Source: Paraconiothyrium sp. Pb-2020 (lineage: Eukaryota > Ascomycota > Dothideomycetes > Pleosporales > Didymosphaeriaceae). From it: a stretch of 64,000 nt of DNA. Positions 19,315 through 30,703 of this stretch are shown here, in pieces. Every line of letters starts with the position of its first letter. Positions within the stretch are counted from its first letter, which is position 1. A program made the translations under genes and the position numbers. The notes beneath the pieces were generated by a model, which made no database searches, was not told the DNA's origin, and worked only from the letters and a program-made list of their open reading frames with translations. Location: positions 186,001-250,000 of the forward strand of contig JAJUBI010000009.1 in NCBI GenBank assembly GCA_022419385.1, given 5' to 3'.

Positions 19315-19971
19315 TTAATTGAGCCCCTCCGCCTTCAACACCTCCTTCACAGACTCCCTCTCCGTAACCGCCTTCGCAATCCGCGTATAATTAGGGTACT
19401 CCTTCTCCATATCAAAGCCCGCCGGTGCGACCCCCCACCGATAGAAAATATACAAATAAGCATCCACCGCGGTAAAATCATCTCCAACCGCCCACTTCTT
19501 CCCCTCAAGCTTCTCGTCAATGTACTTATAACTCTCCTGAATAGCCTGCTTCGCCCTAGCAGACACGTGCTTGTCAAGCGACCCATCCTGCACATCCACC
19601 CAACGCCCAGGGCGATAGAACATGCCGTAAGCCTGGCCGTGCAGCGTTCCGGAAAGGTAATTGAGCCATTCGTATACGCGTACTGTGTCGAAGGGGGTCT
19701 TGCCGAGGAGGTGCTTTTCAGGCGCCTGCTGGGAGATGTAGGTGAAGATGGCGGGGTTCTCGGTGATGACGTCGTCGTCGACGCGGAGGACGGGGACCTT
19801 GGCTTTGGGGTTCAGCGTCTTGAGTTCTTCGGGGTAGCCGCCGTTCTTGATGAGGTCGTCTTTTTTGTATATTGTTTTGGTGAAGTCGAGGCCGGCTTCG
19901 TGGAGGAGGATGTGCGGGGCTACGGAGCAGGCGCCAGCGAGGGCGTAGAGGTGGATTTTGGGGGCAGACAT
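19315..19971 (-). CDS. Glutathione S-transferase, bacterial/beta-like
   Basis: This is a single-exon gene of 218 aa, the normal GST length. The thioredoxin-fold half opens 'KIHLYALAGACSVAPHILL', where the 'GACS' turn is typical of bacterial beta-class-like GSTs, and includes 'KVPVLRVDDDVITENPAIF' with the cis-Pro and the Glu/Asn glutathione-gamma-glutamyl contacts. The C-terminal helical half contains 'WAVGDDFTAVDAYLYIFYRW', the N-capping box and hydrophobic staple of GSTs. It is expected to conjugate glutathione to electrophiles in the cytosol. Lack of introns plus the bacterial-type N-terminus is compatible with old horizontal transfer, but many ascomycetes have this type. Its location next to the copy A-C array may be coincidental. 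Confidence 0.9.
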   Translation of the reverse strand: MSAPKIHLYALAGACSVAPHILLHEAGLDFTKTIYKKDDLIKNGGYPEELKTLNPKAKVPVLRVDDDVITENPAIFTYISQQAPEKHLLGKTPFDTVRVYEWLNYLSGTLHGQAYGMFYRPGRWVDVQDGSLDKHVSARAKQAIQESYKYIDEKLEGKKWAVGDDFTAVDAYLYIFYRWGVAPAGFDMEKEYPNYTRIAKAVTERESVKEVLKAEGLN

Positions 19972-20687
19972 TTTGGAGTTTGGCGCTGGATGGGGTTTCA
20001 GAGTAGAGGATTGGTAAGGAGGAGTTCAATGGCTTCTATATTTTGTGCGGTGTGAGCTTGCATATTTGTACTCGCCGTTGTGTACGTCTCTTGCTTACGC
20101 CCTTTGGTAGCGTGCTGCAAAGTGCGCATGTGTCGTATGGAAGTGGGGGCTTTACAAATGCATCCTCGAAAGGAACACGTCGCCAAAAGTCTCTTCATCC
20201 GTGGCCGGAAGGGTTCACTCGTACACACAAACCGTGTAAGACTAACGTTGAGCAAACGAATCAGCTAGCTGTAAGGATGGGTGACTGTTTCCCTAAACAG
20301 GCTTCGGGCCGCTCATGGCGGCATTCGGCATCCGACGAGGGAACATAACAGCTCCGGTAATTTTCGTAACCCAGAGCATTTCCAAATTTTAGAACATTTA
20401 AGGAAGAGGGGTAAGTCATCAGCATGTCCATTTGTCACACCCCGCGGACTTTCCACCAAGAATAGCGGTATTAATTCCGCAGATTACTAATTGCTGACCG
20501 GGCACCGTGCTGGCTATAACCTATTGACATCTGGAGGTTACGAACGAAGACTACCGGACAAGTGTAGCAAAGTTGATTTTATTCGCTTGTTGAACTTAAA
20601 TAACCCTGCACAGAAGGGAACATAGCTGAGAAATGAGGTCCAACGCCGTGGAAACTATCAGCAATAAGAGTAAGGTTCCAGAATCAT
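19972..20687. other. Intergenic region
   Basis: This stretch of about 715 bp lies upstream of the GST gene and downstream of the DUF1295-like gene. Only short, overlapping frames are present. I see nothing else. Confidence 0.4.
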
Positions 20688-21860
20688 CTAATGGAAGGTT
20701 CTGAGGAGCTCTTCGACCGCTACAGTAGCAGCTCCAACACCGATAACAGTCCAAAGCCAGCTGTTTGTGAGCTCCTTGGTGTTGGGCCAGAAGGCGTTCT
20801 TCTCTTCGCGGAACTTCTGCAGCTCAGCGAATTTGGCTGGGTGCGATTCGGAGTAGCGGCGCGTTTGATAGCTCTCCTTCTGGTTGTCACCGCCAAAGTA
20901 GCGCAGGAAGACGTAGTTTGCGAGTGGACCTAGTAGCTCGACTGGTGCGAGCATGTCGGAGCCGTAGAGGAGGACGATGAAGGAAAGGTGCACGAAAGCA
21001 TCACCAAGGTAGCTGGATTTCAAGGTTAGTCCTGTGCTGCATAAGTTCCTAGACGACACTTACTTCGGGTGGCGCACGATGCTCCAAACGCCCTCCTTCA
21101 GGATACCGGTACCGCCTTCAGCTTTGTACTGGTCCAGCTGGTAATCGGCCAAAGTCTCCAAAGCAAAGCCAGTGGAGAAAAGTCCCACGGCAGCCATTTG
21201 AACGATGGGATGGTATCCCATCAGAACAGCTCCTTCGTGTCGGAAAGGCGCGGTGAATGGCAAGGCGATGAGCATCTGGAAGAATGCCTCGGGCAGGAAT
21301 GTTGTAAAGAGCGACTTGACCCAGAAGTCTTGATCTTTTTTGACTTGAGCGTACCTGGGGTCGTCTTCTCCTCGGTTGATCGATCGACGCGCGATACGAT
21401 AGAACAGCCTTCCACCCCAGAGTGTGACACCGGTCAATACGAGACGCTCATGCCAGGAGAGTCGATAAAGAGCTTGCGACAGTGTAAGTCCCTGGTACAC
21501 ACGGCGTCCGACGGCAGACCACCAAGCATTGACGACCTGTCCACTAGGCCACAGCCAGTCTTTTGCTTCAACGCGCCCCGTGTAGTTCGCAGCACCCCAA
21601 GCAATTATGGCTAACCCAGAATGAAGTCCAAGACTCGGTGCCAGCGTGTCCTTCAAGATTCCCACATCAAAGAGAGACGCATTCTGGACGTGGAGGATCG
21701 AATGTGTAGAATCCACATATCCCGCTGGGGGCGCGTGCGGCGGAGCGCTCTTATTCGAGCTGGGTAAGTAAAAGTTGTTTGGTTCGCGATCTGCTATCTG
21801 GATCTGCACGTCCGGCGGACGCGAAGGCGCGTTATTTTTTCCAAACCATCCGGAAGCCAT
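20688..21860 (-). CDS. DUF1295/steroid 5-alpha-reductase-like membrane protein
   Basis: Two exons, 21064-21860 and 20688-21012, join (AA|C) to 373 aa. The N-terminal 70 residues are Pro/Ser-rich and soluble. Several hydrophobic segments follow (about residues 80-100, 190-215, 225-245 and around 275-300). The diagnostic motif 'SIVRHPNYLGDAFVHLSF' is rebuilt exactly by the splice and matches the RHPNY.G signature of the DUF1295 and isoprenylcysteine-methyltransferase/steroid-reductase superfamily. The C-terminus contains 'FLRYFGGDNQKESYQTRRY' and ends in a hydrophobic helix. The family members reduce or methylate lipid substrates at the ER. The particular reaction here cannot be assigned. The N-terminus does not contain an obvious targeting signal. 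Confidence 0.8.
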
Positions 21861-22952
21861 GATGGTGACGGAAGGGAGGACGTAGCTTGTACTTTGGGAG
21901 CATGCGACATGTGAGAGGCTTTAAGGGAGCTGTAGCTGAGCTTCCCCGCACTTGACGCATGATGTGATACAAGTGGGTCGACGCGGCCCCACTTACCCCG
22001 GATCTCTATTCACTCGCTTAATCCTACCATACAGGAAGGACGTATTGTTCATTAAGGCAAGCCAAGGGAGCCACTCACATGGTCCGCATTGCTCAGGTTC
22101 TAGAAATGGATTTAGCTCCCGCTTTTACAATCGGTTCTTCCGACCATTGACCGGTGTCACCACGACAGGACCTTCGATAACATTCGAAGCGAGGAGCGAG
22201 GAGGCACAGAAGTCGTCCATGTCATGACTCCTTGCGTTATATCAAGGACGAACGTCCTTGCATGACTAGAATGTAGCACACCGGTAAGTTACTTTTATGC
22301 CAGGCAAGAACGAGCTACGGCTACGCCTCATCAGCACATCCACTTGACAGTCCTTTCCCTTGATGAAGAAGGTACTTTGATCTAGTTCACTTCAAGCATT
22401 AGAGCAACGACAATCAACGTCAAGCTAGGCGACACGCGCAGAGCCCCATCGGTATGAAGGGACGATCACGTGACGAATCACCAACCTTGAAAGTTTCTGA
22501 AAGGATCTTGTATGTACACGACGTGTGGTGAAAGCCACTGCACTTTCGATTTAGGGCAGAGGAGAAGTCAAGTCTCGATATATACCTTCTACAGACTACC
22601 CGGAAATGGAACGGTTGTTACCTGCCTCGTCGATCGGTGCGTCAACGATGCTAAGAATGGCGTGCTGCGGGCCAAATGTATCACACAGAACCAGGGCGCC
22701 AATCAACACTCTCAGCCACGCGCACAGCTCTTGCTTTATCAACATCCTACACCCGCGACATACGCATTCCGGATGATGCGACGACCTGCTGACAATTGTC
22801 CTAGCACGCGCGACATGTGCGCAGAGCACGTCGACACCACGATGGACGTGTTGGAAAGCCGCCTGTGCGACCTACCTTGAGATTCAATCTTAAAGTAAAA
22901 CCCGGAGATTCCGCTTCGCAACATTGCCTCATCACCACGGTTAATTGACGAG
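21861..22952. other. Divergent intergenic region
   Basis: This 1.1-kb region between the DUF1295-like gene (-) and the amino-acid permease (+) should carry two promoters. I find no coding fragment or repeat that I can support. Confidence 0.4.
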
Positions 22953-24750
22953 ATGCCTACGGATGCGGAAGAAGACCGGCCTTTACTCGAACGTTCGCCG
23001 TCATTTACTGGGAGCTCAAAGACACTGAACAACAGCGATGAGGAGTCGTATGGCTCTATTGCGCAGGGTACCACGCGTTCCATCGAAGACGATGTCCTGC
23101 CAGAGACCTCGACCCTCGGACGGACAATCAGCTGGCCGAGTGCCTATATCATTGTCATCTCCCGAGTGATCGGGAGTGGCATATTCGCAACACCTGGAGT
23201 CATAGTGAAATCGGTTGGAAGTGTGGGACTCAGCCTGTCTCTGTGGGTGCTTGGAGCCGTGATTGCGGCATGCGGCCTGGCTGTGACACTGGAGTATGGT
23301 TGCATGCTGCCTCGCTCAGGCGGCGAAAAGGGTACGCGTACACACTTGTTCGGACCTTGACGAACCGTCTGAACGGCCGTCTATGGGTTGAATATAACTG
23401 ACACTTCGTAGTCTACCTCGAATTCACGTATCGCAAACCGAGGTTCCTTGCCTCGACTTTAGTAGCTGTACAGGCAGTGCTACTCGGCTTTACAGCAAGT
23501 AACTGCATCATCTTCGCGCAATATACGCTCTTCGCGTTCGATATCGAGGCTACAGACTTCCAACGTAAAGCGCTTGCCGTTGGTTTGCTCACCGTGATTA
23601 CCATCATTCACGGATGTTTTCTTCGCACTGGAATATGGATACAGAACGTTCTTGGCTGGATCAAAGTCGGATTAGTAGTGTTTATGGTCTTCGCGGGGCT
23701 ATTCGTAGTTGCTTTTCAAAAGCGCAACGTTGATGGCACTAGAAGCCATTTTCCGACCGGAGACGACCTGTGGGCCGACACGAACTGGGATTGGGGGATC
23801 ATCGCGACGTCCCTTTTCAAAGTATTTTACTCATACGCCGGCCTCGGTAACATCAACAACGTTCTGAACGAAGTAAAGAACCCGATCCGAACGCTCAAGT
23901 CCGTCTCCATCACTTCGCTGGTCTCAGCTTGCATCTTATACCTTCTCGTCAACATTGCTTATTTCACCGTAATACCTTTGGAGGAGATCAGACAGAGCAA
24001 AGAGCTCATTGCGGCACTCTTCTTCGAAAAGAGCTTTGGTCCGAATTGGGGAAAGACTGTGCTTCCTCTTGCTGTAGCTCTTTCAGGAGCTGGGAATGTC
24101 ATGGTCGTGACTTTCGCATTGGTGTGTATCCATTCCCATAAAGACGTGCTGTTTGCTTAGATTGCCCAGGCTCGCCTCAATCAAGAGATTGCACGACAAG
24201 GCTTCCTCCCCTTTTCGAAGGCCATCGCATCTACCAAGCCCTTCAATGCACCCATGGGTGCTCTCATCGTCCACTACATTCCTTCGCTATTAGTGATCGC
24301 ACTGCCTCCATCCAATGAAGTCTACTCGTTCATTCTAGAGGTGGAGGGCTACCCAGGTACTATATTCGCTTTAGCGCTCTCAATCGGGCTCCTTTACCTG
24401 CGGAACAAACGGCCAGATCTCAAGCGACCCTTCAAAGCGTGGACCATAGCTCCCATATTCAGGATCATACTCTCTCTAGCACTGCTTGCTGCACCGTTCT
24501 TCCCACCGAAAGAGAAGCCTACTGGTGGTATTTGGTATGCTACATATGCAGTTGTTGGCGTCAGCATGTAAGTCATTTCCCATGCATTCGAGGTCATCGC
24601 TAATGATGCAACAGCATTGCATTTGGAGTAGTGTATTGGTACGTCTGGACTGTACTCATCCCTGGATGGAAAGGGTACAGGCTTGAAGAAGAGACGAGTG
24701 TTTTGGCCGATGGGACTAGCGTCACGACTCTGGTGCATGTTCCGAAATAG
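22953..24750 (+). CDS. LAT-type amino-acid permease (high-affinity methionine permease-like)
   Basis: Exons 22953-23331, 23412-24121, 24161-24567 and 24615-24750 join to 543 aa with matching phases at each intron. A soluble N-tail of about 60 residues rich in Ser/Glu precedes 'AYIIVISRVIGSGIFATPG', the TM1 unwound-helix motif (GSGIF) of the APC superfamily. Next come 'GGEKVYLEFTYRKPRFLAS' and 'FYSYAGLGNINNVLNEVKN', the TM6 region of fungal L-type transporters such as Mup1/Mup3. About 12 hydrophobic segments are visible, consistent with a plasma-membrane amino-acid importer. Methionine or cysteine is the likeliest substrate by family, but specificity is inferred. The N-terminal Ser/Lys-poor tail could be the ubiquitin-regulated region. 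Confidence 0.87.
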
Positions 24751-25309
24751 ACTATGGTTATTGCAAGTACTGCGGCGCGCTTTGCGTAGCATCCTACACT
24801 CGAACACATCTTAGCGAGCATCGCATCTTCGCATCTCAGTTGATTGGAATAGATCACAGACTAGCAATATGCATTCTCTTCCTTCTCGTCACCTTAACAC
24901 ATAATTGCTTTCCTCCAGAATGGCGTGTTCGCACGAAACCCACATTGCTCCTATCACATTCTATACTTGACGCTGAATTTATCAGCAAACGCACCATCTG
25001 ATGCGCCCTATCGATAAACACGCAACACGAAACGTAGTACCAACCTATCGCTTCCATCAACGGCTGCGGCGGAGCTTTGAAATACAATCACCTATTCGTC
25101 CATGAGATTGCGTGCTTGCGGGGAACGTCAGAACACCTCGGAAGCTTACATATTGTGCAGTGTCCGACGTCAGAGCCTCGATATCAAGCGACCATATAAA
25201 TTGAATCCGGGTACACCAGCATTTCTCCACCCTCTTGATACACCAGGCACATATAGCGCACTTCAAGCCTCCTGCTTTTCCCGATAGTATACTCCATCCC
25301 GCGCGCATC
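24751..25309. other. Intergenic region
   Basis: This stretch of about 560 bp separates two plus-strand genes and presumably contains the promoter of the desaturase-like gene. No feature is recognisable beyond a possible TATA-like CATATAAATT near 25192. Confidence 0.4.
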
Positions 25310-26323
25310 ATGGCCACCGCCGCCGTCCAACACCCCCAATCCACGCCCTCCTTCGCCCACCAAGTCCTTAACAAAATCACACCAAGCTCGACAACCAAGC
25401 CACAGGATGTAGACACCGAGCTGCACTACTTCAAGCCTAACGCCGACGGCTCGCCACCCGCCCCGACATACGTAGACAGGCCAGAGACATACATCCGCGA
25501 GCCGGAAACTCACAACGTCACCGTGCGAGACGTCCGTGGGAAAGAAGACCAGTTCACACTAGATAAGAATGGGTTCCAGATTTACAAGCACGTAAGCAAA
25601 GAGAAGGATTTTGTAGACGACGAGAAGATCAAGGCGGAGTATTATCCAGAGACGGAGCAATTGTTGAAGGACGCGTGAGTTACCTCCCTCTCCATTGTCG
25701 GAACGCAGAAAAGCTTACTCGCGTACCAGCACCGGCGCCTCCCGCATCCACATCTTCGACCACACCATCCGCCGCCAGCCCCCGACCAAATCAGGATTCA
25801 ACCCCGACCGCAGCCTCCGCGGGCCCGTGACGCGCGTCCACATCGACCAGTCCTACGCGGCTGCAAAGTCCCGCGTACCCTTCCACCTTCCCGACGACGC
25901 AGACGAGCTGCTAAAGCACCGCGTCCAAATCATAAACGTCTGGCGCCCGATCAAAACGGTGCAGCGCGACCCGCTCGCCGTCGCCGAAGCGAACAGCGTC
26001 AGCGACGATTAACTCGTCGTTACCAAATTGATTTATCCGAATCGCGAGGGGGAGACGTATGCGGTGAAGTACGATGCTGGGCATCGGTGAGTATTACCAC
26101 TCCGTGAGAAACGCGGCGTGCTGATGAAAAAAGGTGGTTCTACAAGTCTGGACTCAGTCCCGAGGAAGTTATTTTGATCAAGTGCTTCGACTCGAAGCTT
26201 GATGGGCGGGCGCGAAGGGTGCCGCATACGGCGTTTAGTGTGCCGGGGACGGAGGAGAGGGAGGGGAGGGAGAGTATTGAGGTTAGGTGCTTGGTGTTTC
26301 ATGAGGATGATACGCTTGAGTAG
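25310..26323 (+). pseudogene. GA4-desaturase/AsaB-like oxidoreductase with an in-frame stop
   Basis: Exons 25310-25674, 25730-26086 and 26134-26323 would give 303 aa. The family is the fungal group related to gibberellin GA4 desaturase and AsaB/cephem-methoxylase-like proteins: 'ELHYFKPNADGSPP' near the start, 'HIFDHTIRRQ', 'RGPVTRVHIDQSY', 'QIINVWRPIKTV' and then 'DAGHRWFYKSGLSPEEVILI'. The stretch 'NREGETYAVKYDAGHRWFYK' continues in frame after a TAA at 26010-26012, and the final exon is intact to its own stop. The stop falls between 'ANSVSDD' and 'LVVTKLIYPN', where homologs have a residue such as Gln or Asp. A single CAA-to-TAA change would explain it. The truncated 233-residue product would lack the C-terminal part that closes the fold. 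Either a recent pseudogene or an assembly error is possible. Confidence 0.75.
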
Positions 26324-27098
26324 ATGTCGATAGTGAAATATGAATCTGTCAATGACGTTGGGAGATTTGGAACGGCAGTAGTCGTTGTGATGCGGACGGA
26401 GAGAGACCGAGCTAAGATTCTTGGTCGACTTGCCTTAAAGTTCGGTGAGTTTCGAGAGTCCCGGAATTGACCGGTGGCCTAGTCATTCGTGCAGACATAA
26501 CAGACCTCTTCCCTCGCACTAAGTATACATACGACCCACTGCGCTTGTAAGCTAGTAGTTGGTCTGCATGAAGGTGCCCCACCTAGTCCTGATCGAGAAG
26601 AAAAGCCAAGAACACTGTGCGGAAGATACGGGGAAGACAACGTAATTTTTAGAGAAACAAACGACAGACTTGGAATTTGTGGAGTGCTTAATGTTTTTGT
26701 CTCGCGAGCTCGTATGTCGGACATTACGCACCAGTACGAGCTTGGTGGATTTTAGTTGTACAGAGGTATCTGAAAGCGATAAAGTGACGCCAAAGAAGAA
26801 ATACAGGTGGTGATACAATGTATATGGAAAAGAAAGCCTCTTTTGTAGTGGAATGTGCGACCGTGGGTATAAACCAAATGCGCCATAAACTCCGAAGGGA
26901 CACGAGAGGACGCCGGGTTAGCAGTCGATGATAAGCAGAGAAATCGAAGCCATCGTCGCGACTTCGAATGCGTTGCTTGTGGCGTCAACGTTTCGAACAC
27001 GGAACCCTCTGGACTAGATCTGGCCTGGCTTGAAATTTTGGGACAATCCGGAATCCTGGCACCACTCCTGCAATAACAGAGGAGAGATTCCTATGTTT
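26324..27098. other. Intergenic region
   Basis: This stretch of about 775 bp lies between convergent genes and contains no feature that I can support. Short open frames are antisense to each other and show no protein family. Confidence 0.4.
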
Positions 27099-28163
27099 TC
27101 AAAGGCCTGTTTCATGGATTAGGCCTCTACACCAGAGACAGACATGCCGACCTCTTCCATTAAGGCATTTGCCACAGCTGCAGCGAATATACGAGCAGTT
27201 TTTGGTGCCGGGCCTTGGATATTTGAATGCCATTTGAGTTCTGGTGATGTCTCGGATAGCTTGGCTCTCCTCTTGGAAGCACTCTAGGCACAACCATCGT
27301 CCAAGTATGTGTTCCCGAAGTGTACATTCGCACTCATGCTGCTCGGGATGGAACTCGCCCACTTTTTGTCCCTCTCGACAATAGTCACACATTTTCAATT
27401 TTCGTTCTTCCGTATATTCCCAAGACGCCTGGATAACAGAAGATGGATGTCGAGCGGTAGAATCATCCGCGAGTCGCAGAGGTCCTTGTCCGAGATTGAA
27501 ATCGAGGATGTCGTCGACCGATTCGAGGTAGGCAGGTTGCTCGGCTGTCCATGGGGTATCGAGATAGCCTCGGTCATGGTACGGGACAATCGTCGTGGCC
27601 CCGGTCAGATTAAGATGCGCCGGTGTTAGGATGCCCATATCAGTACTCGAAAGAAGAACGAAACCGCTGTATGTAGGCAGATCATCTGGCTCATCTTCAG
27701 GCTCAATGGTGCTGTTGAAAACGCAGTGTACGCGACACTCGTCGCACGTCGTGAGCTTGCATTTCACACAAGGATGTGTTTCGACATCCCTTACACTGTT
27801 GGTTCCGCATACGTCGTAGCGTACGCATCGAGGTCCTAGTGAGGCAGGCGATCTTTTGTGGATAGAACGGCGGACAGCGATGCCTCTGCCAGAGCAGGGC
27901 ATCTTGCTGAAGATGTTTAACATGCTCGTTTTTCCGGAGAACAAGGCTTTGTACGTAGCTTTCGACGTCGCTGCCAAGGAAAACAAGTCTTCGGGTGCAA
28001 GATTTGAGACAATCGATATCAATAAACCGTACTGTTCAATAATGCGCAGTAGTGGACACGGTTTACCCTTGTCGGTCTTTTGTTGTAGGCGCGTTGTACC
28101 AATTTTGGCCATTTTTGGACAGGGGAGCGCGGCCCCCAGATCTTGAGACCTCTTTCTCTTCAT
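27099..28163 (-). CDS. F-box-like, cysteine-rich protein
   Basis: This is a single-exon gene of 354 aa. A Lys/Arg-rich start precedes a possible F-box at about residues 37-75 ('LISIVSNLAPEDLFSLAATS' then 'KATYKALF'). Three cysteine clusters follow: one near residues 113-147 (ending 'CDECRVHC'), one near 255-295 ('CDYCREGQ', 'HECECTLREH', 'CLECF') and one at the end ('CSCGKCLNG', 'CLWCRG'). Spacing suggests several zinc sites of CxxC type. Proteins of this shape are common in Pezizomycotina and are presumed substrate adaptors of SCF ubiquitin ligases, but that role is inferred. The conserved Cys pairs indicate that the frame is real despite no introns. Confidence 0.8.
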   Translation of the reverse strand: MKRKRSQDLGAALPCPKMAKIGTTRLQQKTDKGKPCPLLRIIEQYGLLISIVSNLAPEDLFSLAATSKATYKALFSGKTSMLNIFSKMPCSGRGIAVRRSIHKRSPASLGPRCVRYDVCGTNSVRDVETHPCVKCKLTTCDECRVHCVFNSTIEPEDEPDDLPTYSGFVLLSSTDMGILTPAHLNLTGATTIVPYHDRGYLDTPWTAEQPAYLESVDDILDFNLGQGPLRLADDSTARHPSSVIQASWEYTEERKLKMCDYCREGQKVGEFHPEQHECECTLREHILGRWLCLECFQEESQAIRDITRTQMAFKYPRPGTKNCSYIRCSCGKCLNGRGRHVCLWCRGLIHETGL

Positions 28164-29198
28164 TGTGGTGAGCCTGCCGTCAGGCTGACCAGACCAGCAG
28201 GTGCCTTTAATGCGAGTTCAGCAGTCGCTTCTTCTCATCAGATGTTGGACTGAACTCTATGAGCGTGCCTGTAGTGCAAAAGACAAATGCTTAGTAGATT
28301 GACCAAATAGAACTGGAAAACGCTACGAAGAATCCGAACGAATGAGCATATTGGCTAAGGGTCCAACAGGTGGTGCGTAGGTGAAGGCCAACAGTTGCTT
28401 CTGGTCTGACTTGGTGTGTAGGTTATATTGGCCGCGATGTAATCACAATCTCGATTGAAAAAGACAGCTCGCCTTCCAGCGCATCTGAAAGTCGAGAAAT
28501 GATGAAGACGCTCTGGTACGGAGAAAGCTCGGCGAACAAGAGAAGCGGAACGGGAAGGGACGACGCAAGCTGAATAAGGATCTCTGACTTACGCTGGAGA
28601 AAGTTTTATGGTCCGCGCGAACGCTCATAACGAGCTCCTCAAAGCGCTTTCCGCGCTGCTGATACCGAAGTCCATGATGATGTGGTCGCGTGTGAGCTGG
28701 AAAATTTCAATGTTTCGGGTGAATACGGCAGTCGCACTTCGTAAAGATGCGGGAACGGTCGTCGGCCGCACGGAAAGTCAGTCGGCTATCACAACGAGCG
28801 CTTGCCGAAACAAAGACGCCTCTCATTCACGGCGAGATGCAGTCTGGCATTTGAAGCAGCTCGAAGATGGTAACAGAGATGAAAAGTCAAGGGCTTGCCG
28901 GAGGTTCTGTCCGAGATATTCCGTTGGGCAACGGCCGTTGGCGCTACGACCGAAGCGGATGGGCACGTGATCGGAAGTGCTCCAGGGCTTGGAGTAGTTC
29001 AACGGATATGACTCAAATCCATCAAAATATCGCATGTTCAGTCGCTTACTCGTGGCCTATTGAAACATTCTCTCATTGTTCATTGATTGTGGGAGACATG
29101 TTGCCTGATGCTCAGTAAATCAGTCGCTTTTGCGCAATATCGTCGAGATCGTATATCATCACCATGATGGGCCTCAGTGGGCCATCATCCAGGCCATT
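28164..29198. other. Intergenic region, about 1 kb
   Basis: No gene is convincing. A 120-codon plus-strand frame (28608-28970) and several minus-strand frames overlap without family resemblance. It lies between the F-box-like gene's promoter and the 3' end of the M20 gene. Confidence 0.35.
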
Positions 29199-30703
29199 TT
29201 AGTGTACGTGGCGCTTCCGCGTGGAGTTCCTTGTGGAGTTCCCCATATTGTCACTAAGACCAACCGAGATTTCCTTGATCATCGCCTCCCACTCGGTCCA
29301 CATAGCTTCAGCAAACGTTTCGTTCTGCAAGACCTGGATTCCCGTCAACGCAAGCGCCTTTGCCGTCTTTATCGCCTGCTCATGGGCAAAATCCTGTACA
29401 AAATTAGCGAAAGCTCCGCTGCACGCTATATGACACTTCACTCACAGTCCCAGCAAGCTCGCGGAAACCAGCATTGTGTACAGGCGCTGTACCTCCAACA
29501 GGGAAGCTAACTTGAATCGCAGGCAAGAACCACGAAACATTACCCTGGTCAGATGAGGCGGATGCTTCACCGTCGTCGTCTTCGGGTGCTGTGATCGTGA
29601 AATTTGCGGTTTCAGTGTCTTTCGAAGGATCGAGATATTCCTTTTGGAGATCGTAGTATGCCTGTGCCAACTGGAAGCTGGGATTCTGGTCCCAGTAGTC
29701 TTGGAAAGGAGTGATTTCGATGGAAGTGTTTGTAGCGTTTGAAGACGCATAAAGGATCTTGAAGAGCTGTTCTCGGACCTGCTCGGCACGGGGTCTGGAC
29801 TTGCCTCGTACGCCCCAGACACTGTCGACAAAGTCCGGGATGATGTTGGCTACCATATCGCTCGTGCCCTGAATTACATGATGAATGCGATCCGTCGCCA
29901 TGAGCTGCTGGCGGTAGAGGCCCGTGCTTGAGTACGCGGATACAAAGCCATCGAGGGCATTTCGACCCAGCCAAGGTGCGGCAGCCGCGTGCGAGGCCTC
30001 TCCACTCCAGGTCACATTTGCTCTCCAAGATGCTAGCGTACGTCCATACGACGCATAAAGGTCATTGCCGGGGTGGGCCATCAAGCTACAGTCAAGGTCA
30101 TCGTATGCTCCAGCTTCGAGAAGCTTGACCTTGCCGCCCATAGATTCCTCTGCAGGTGTACCGATGAGCCTACGAGTCACATGAGCTGTGTGTAGGCAGG
30201 ATGTGTCGAGGTTATGGACACATACACTACCTTACCAGACACGCCCTGGTTCTCCAAAGCCTCCTTGACGCCTATCGCGGAAGCAACACCGACTGTGGCG
30301 ATCAGGTTGTGTCCGCAAGAATGTCCAATACCAGGAAGTGCATCGAATTCTGAGTTGAAAGAAACGGCACGTCCTTCGCCACTCGAGTACTCCGCACGAA
30401 ACGCTGTGCTCAGGTTGTATGCGCTACGGGTCACGTTGAACCCTTGCTCTTCAAGAAAGTCTGTGAGTATCTTGTGTGCATGCACCTCTTTGTATCCCAG
30501 TTCAGGGTTCTCCCAGATCTTTTCGGCCAGTTAGCGACAGTATGCAGTTGTTATGCCATCGAAAAACGTACCTCCTTGTTCACTGTCCTCAAACCGTCAT
30601 TCTCTTTGTCGATCGCAGCGAAGACCTCTTCAGCAAGACCGTTTACGCATGAAGCACCGAGAAGAGCACTTGCGCTCAAGAAAAGCCCAGTAGCCGACTT
30701 CAT
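29199..30703 (-). CDS. Secreted-type M20 family amidohydrolase/peptidase
   Basis: Exons 30572-30703, 30226-30518, 29446-30169 and 29199-29393 join in frame to 447 aa. A hydrophobic N-terminus 'SATGLFLSASALLGASCVNG' is a probable signal peptide. The metal-binding region follows: 'WENPELGYKEVHAH', 'FNSEFDALPGIGHSCGHN' (Asp and His ligands) and 'VVLIGTPAEE', with the catalytic Glu in the last. 'GEASHAAAAPWLGRNALDG' marks the dimerisation/lid domain, and 'GTAPVHNAGF' follows. This layout is that of M20 amidases related to PM20D2 and IAA-amino-acid hydrolases, which cleave amide or dipeptide bonds in a two-metal site. The C-terminus carries a short duplication 'NSTRNSTR'. The substrate is unknown. 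Confidence 0.87.

Noticed and set aside
27309..27629. Plus-strand frame over the F-box-like gene
   Set aside because: It is antisense to a cysteine-rich frame with consistent zinc motifs.
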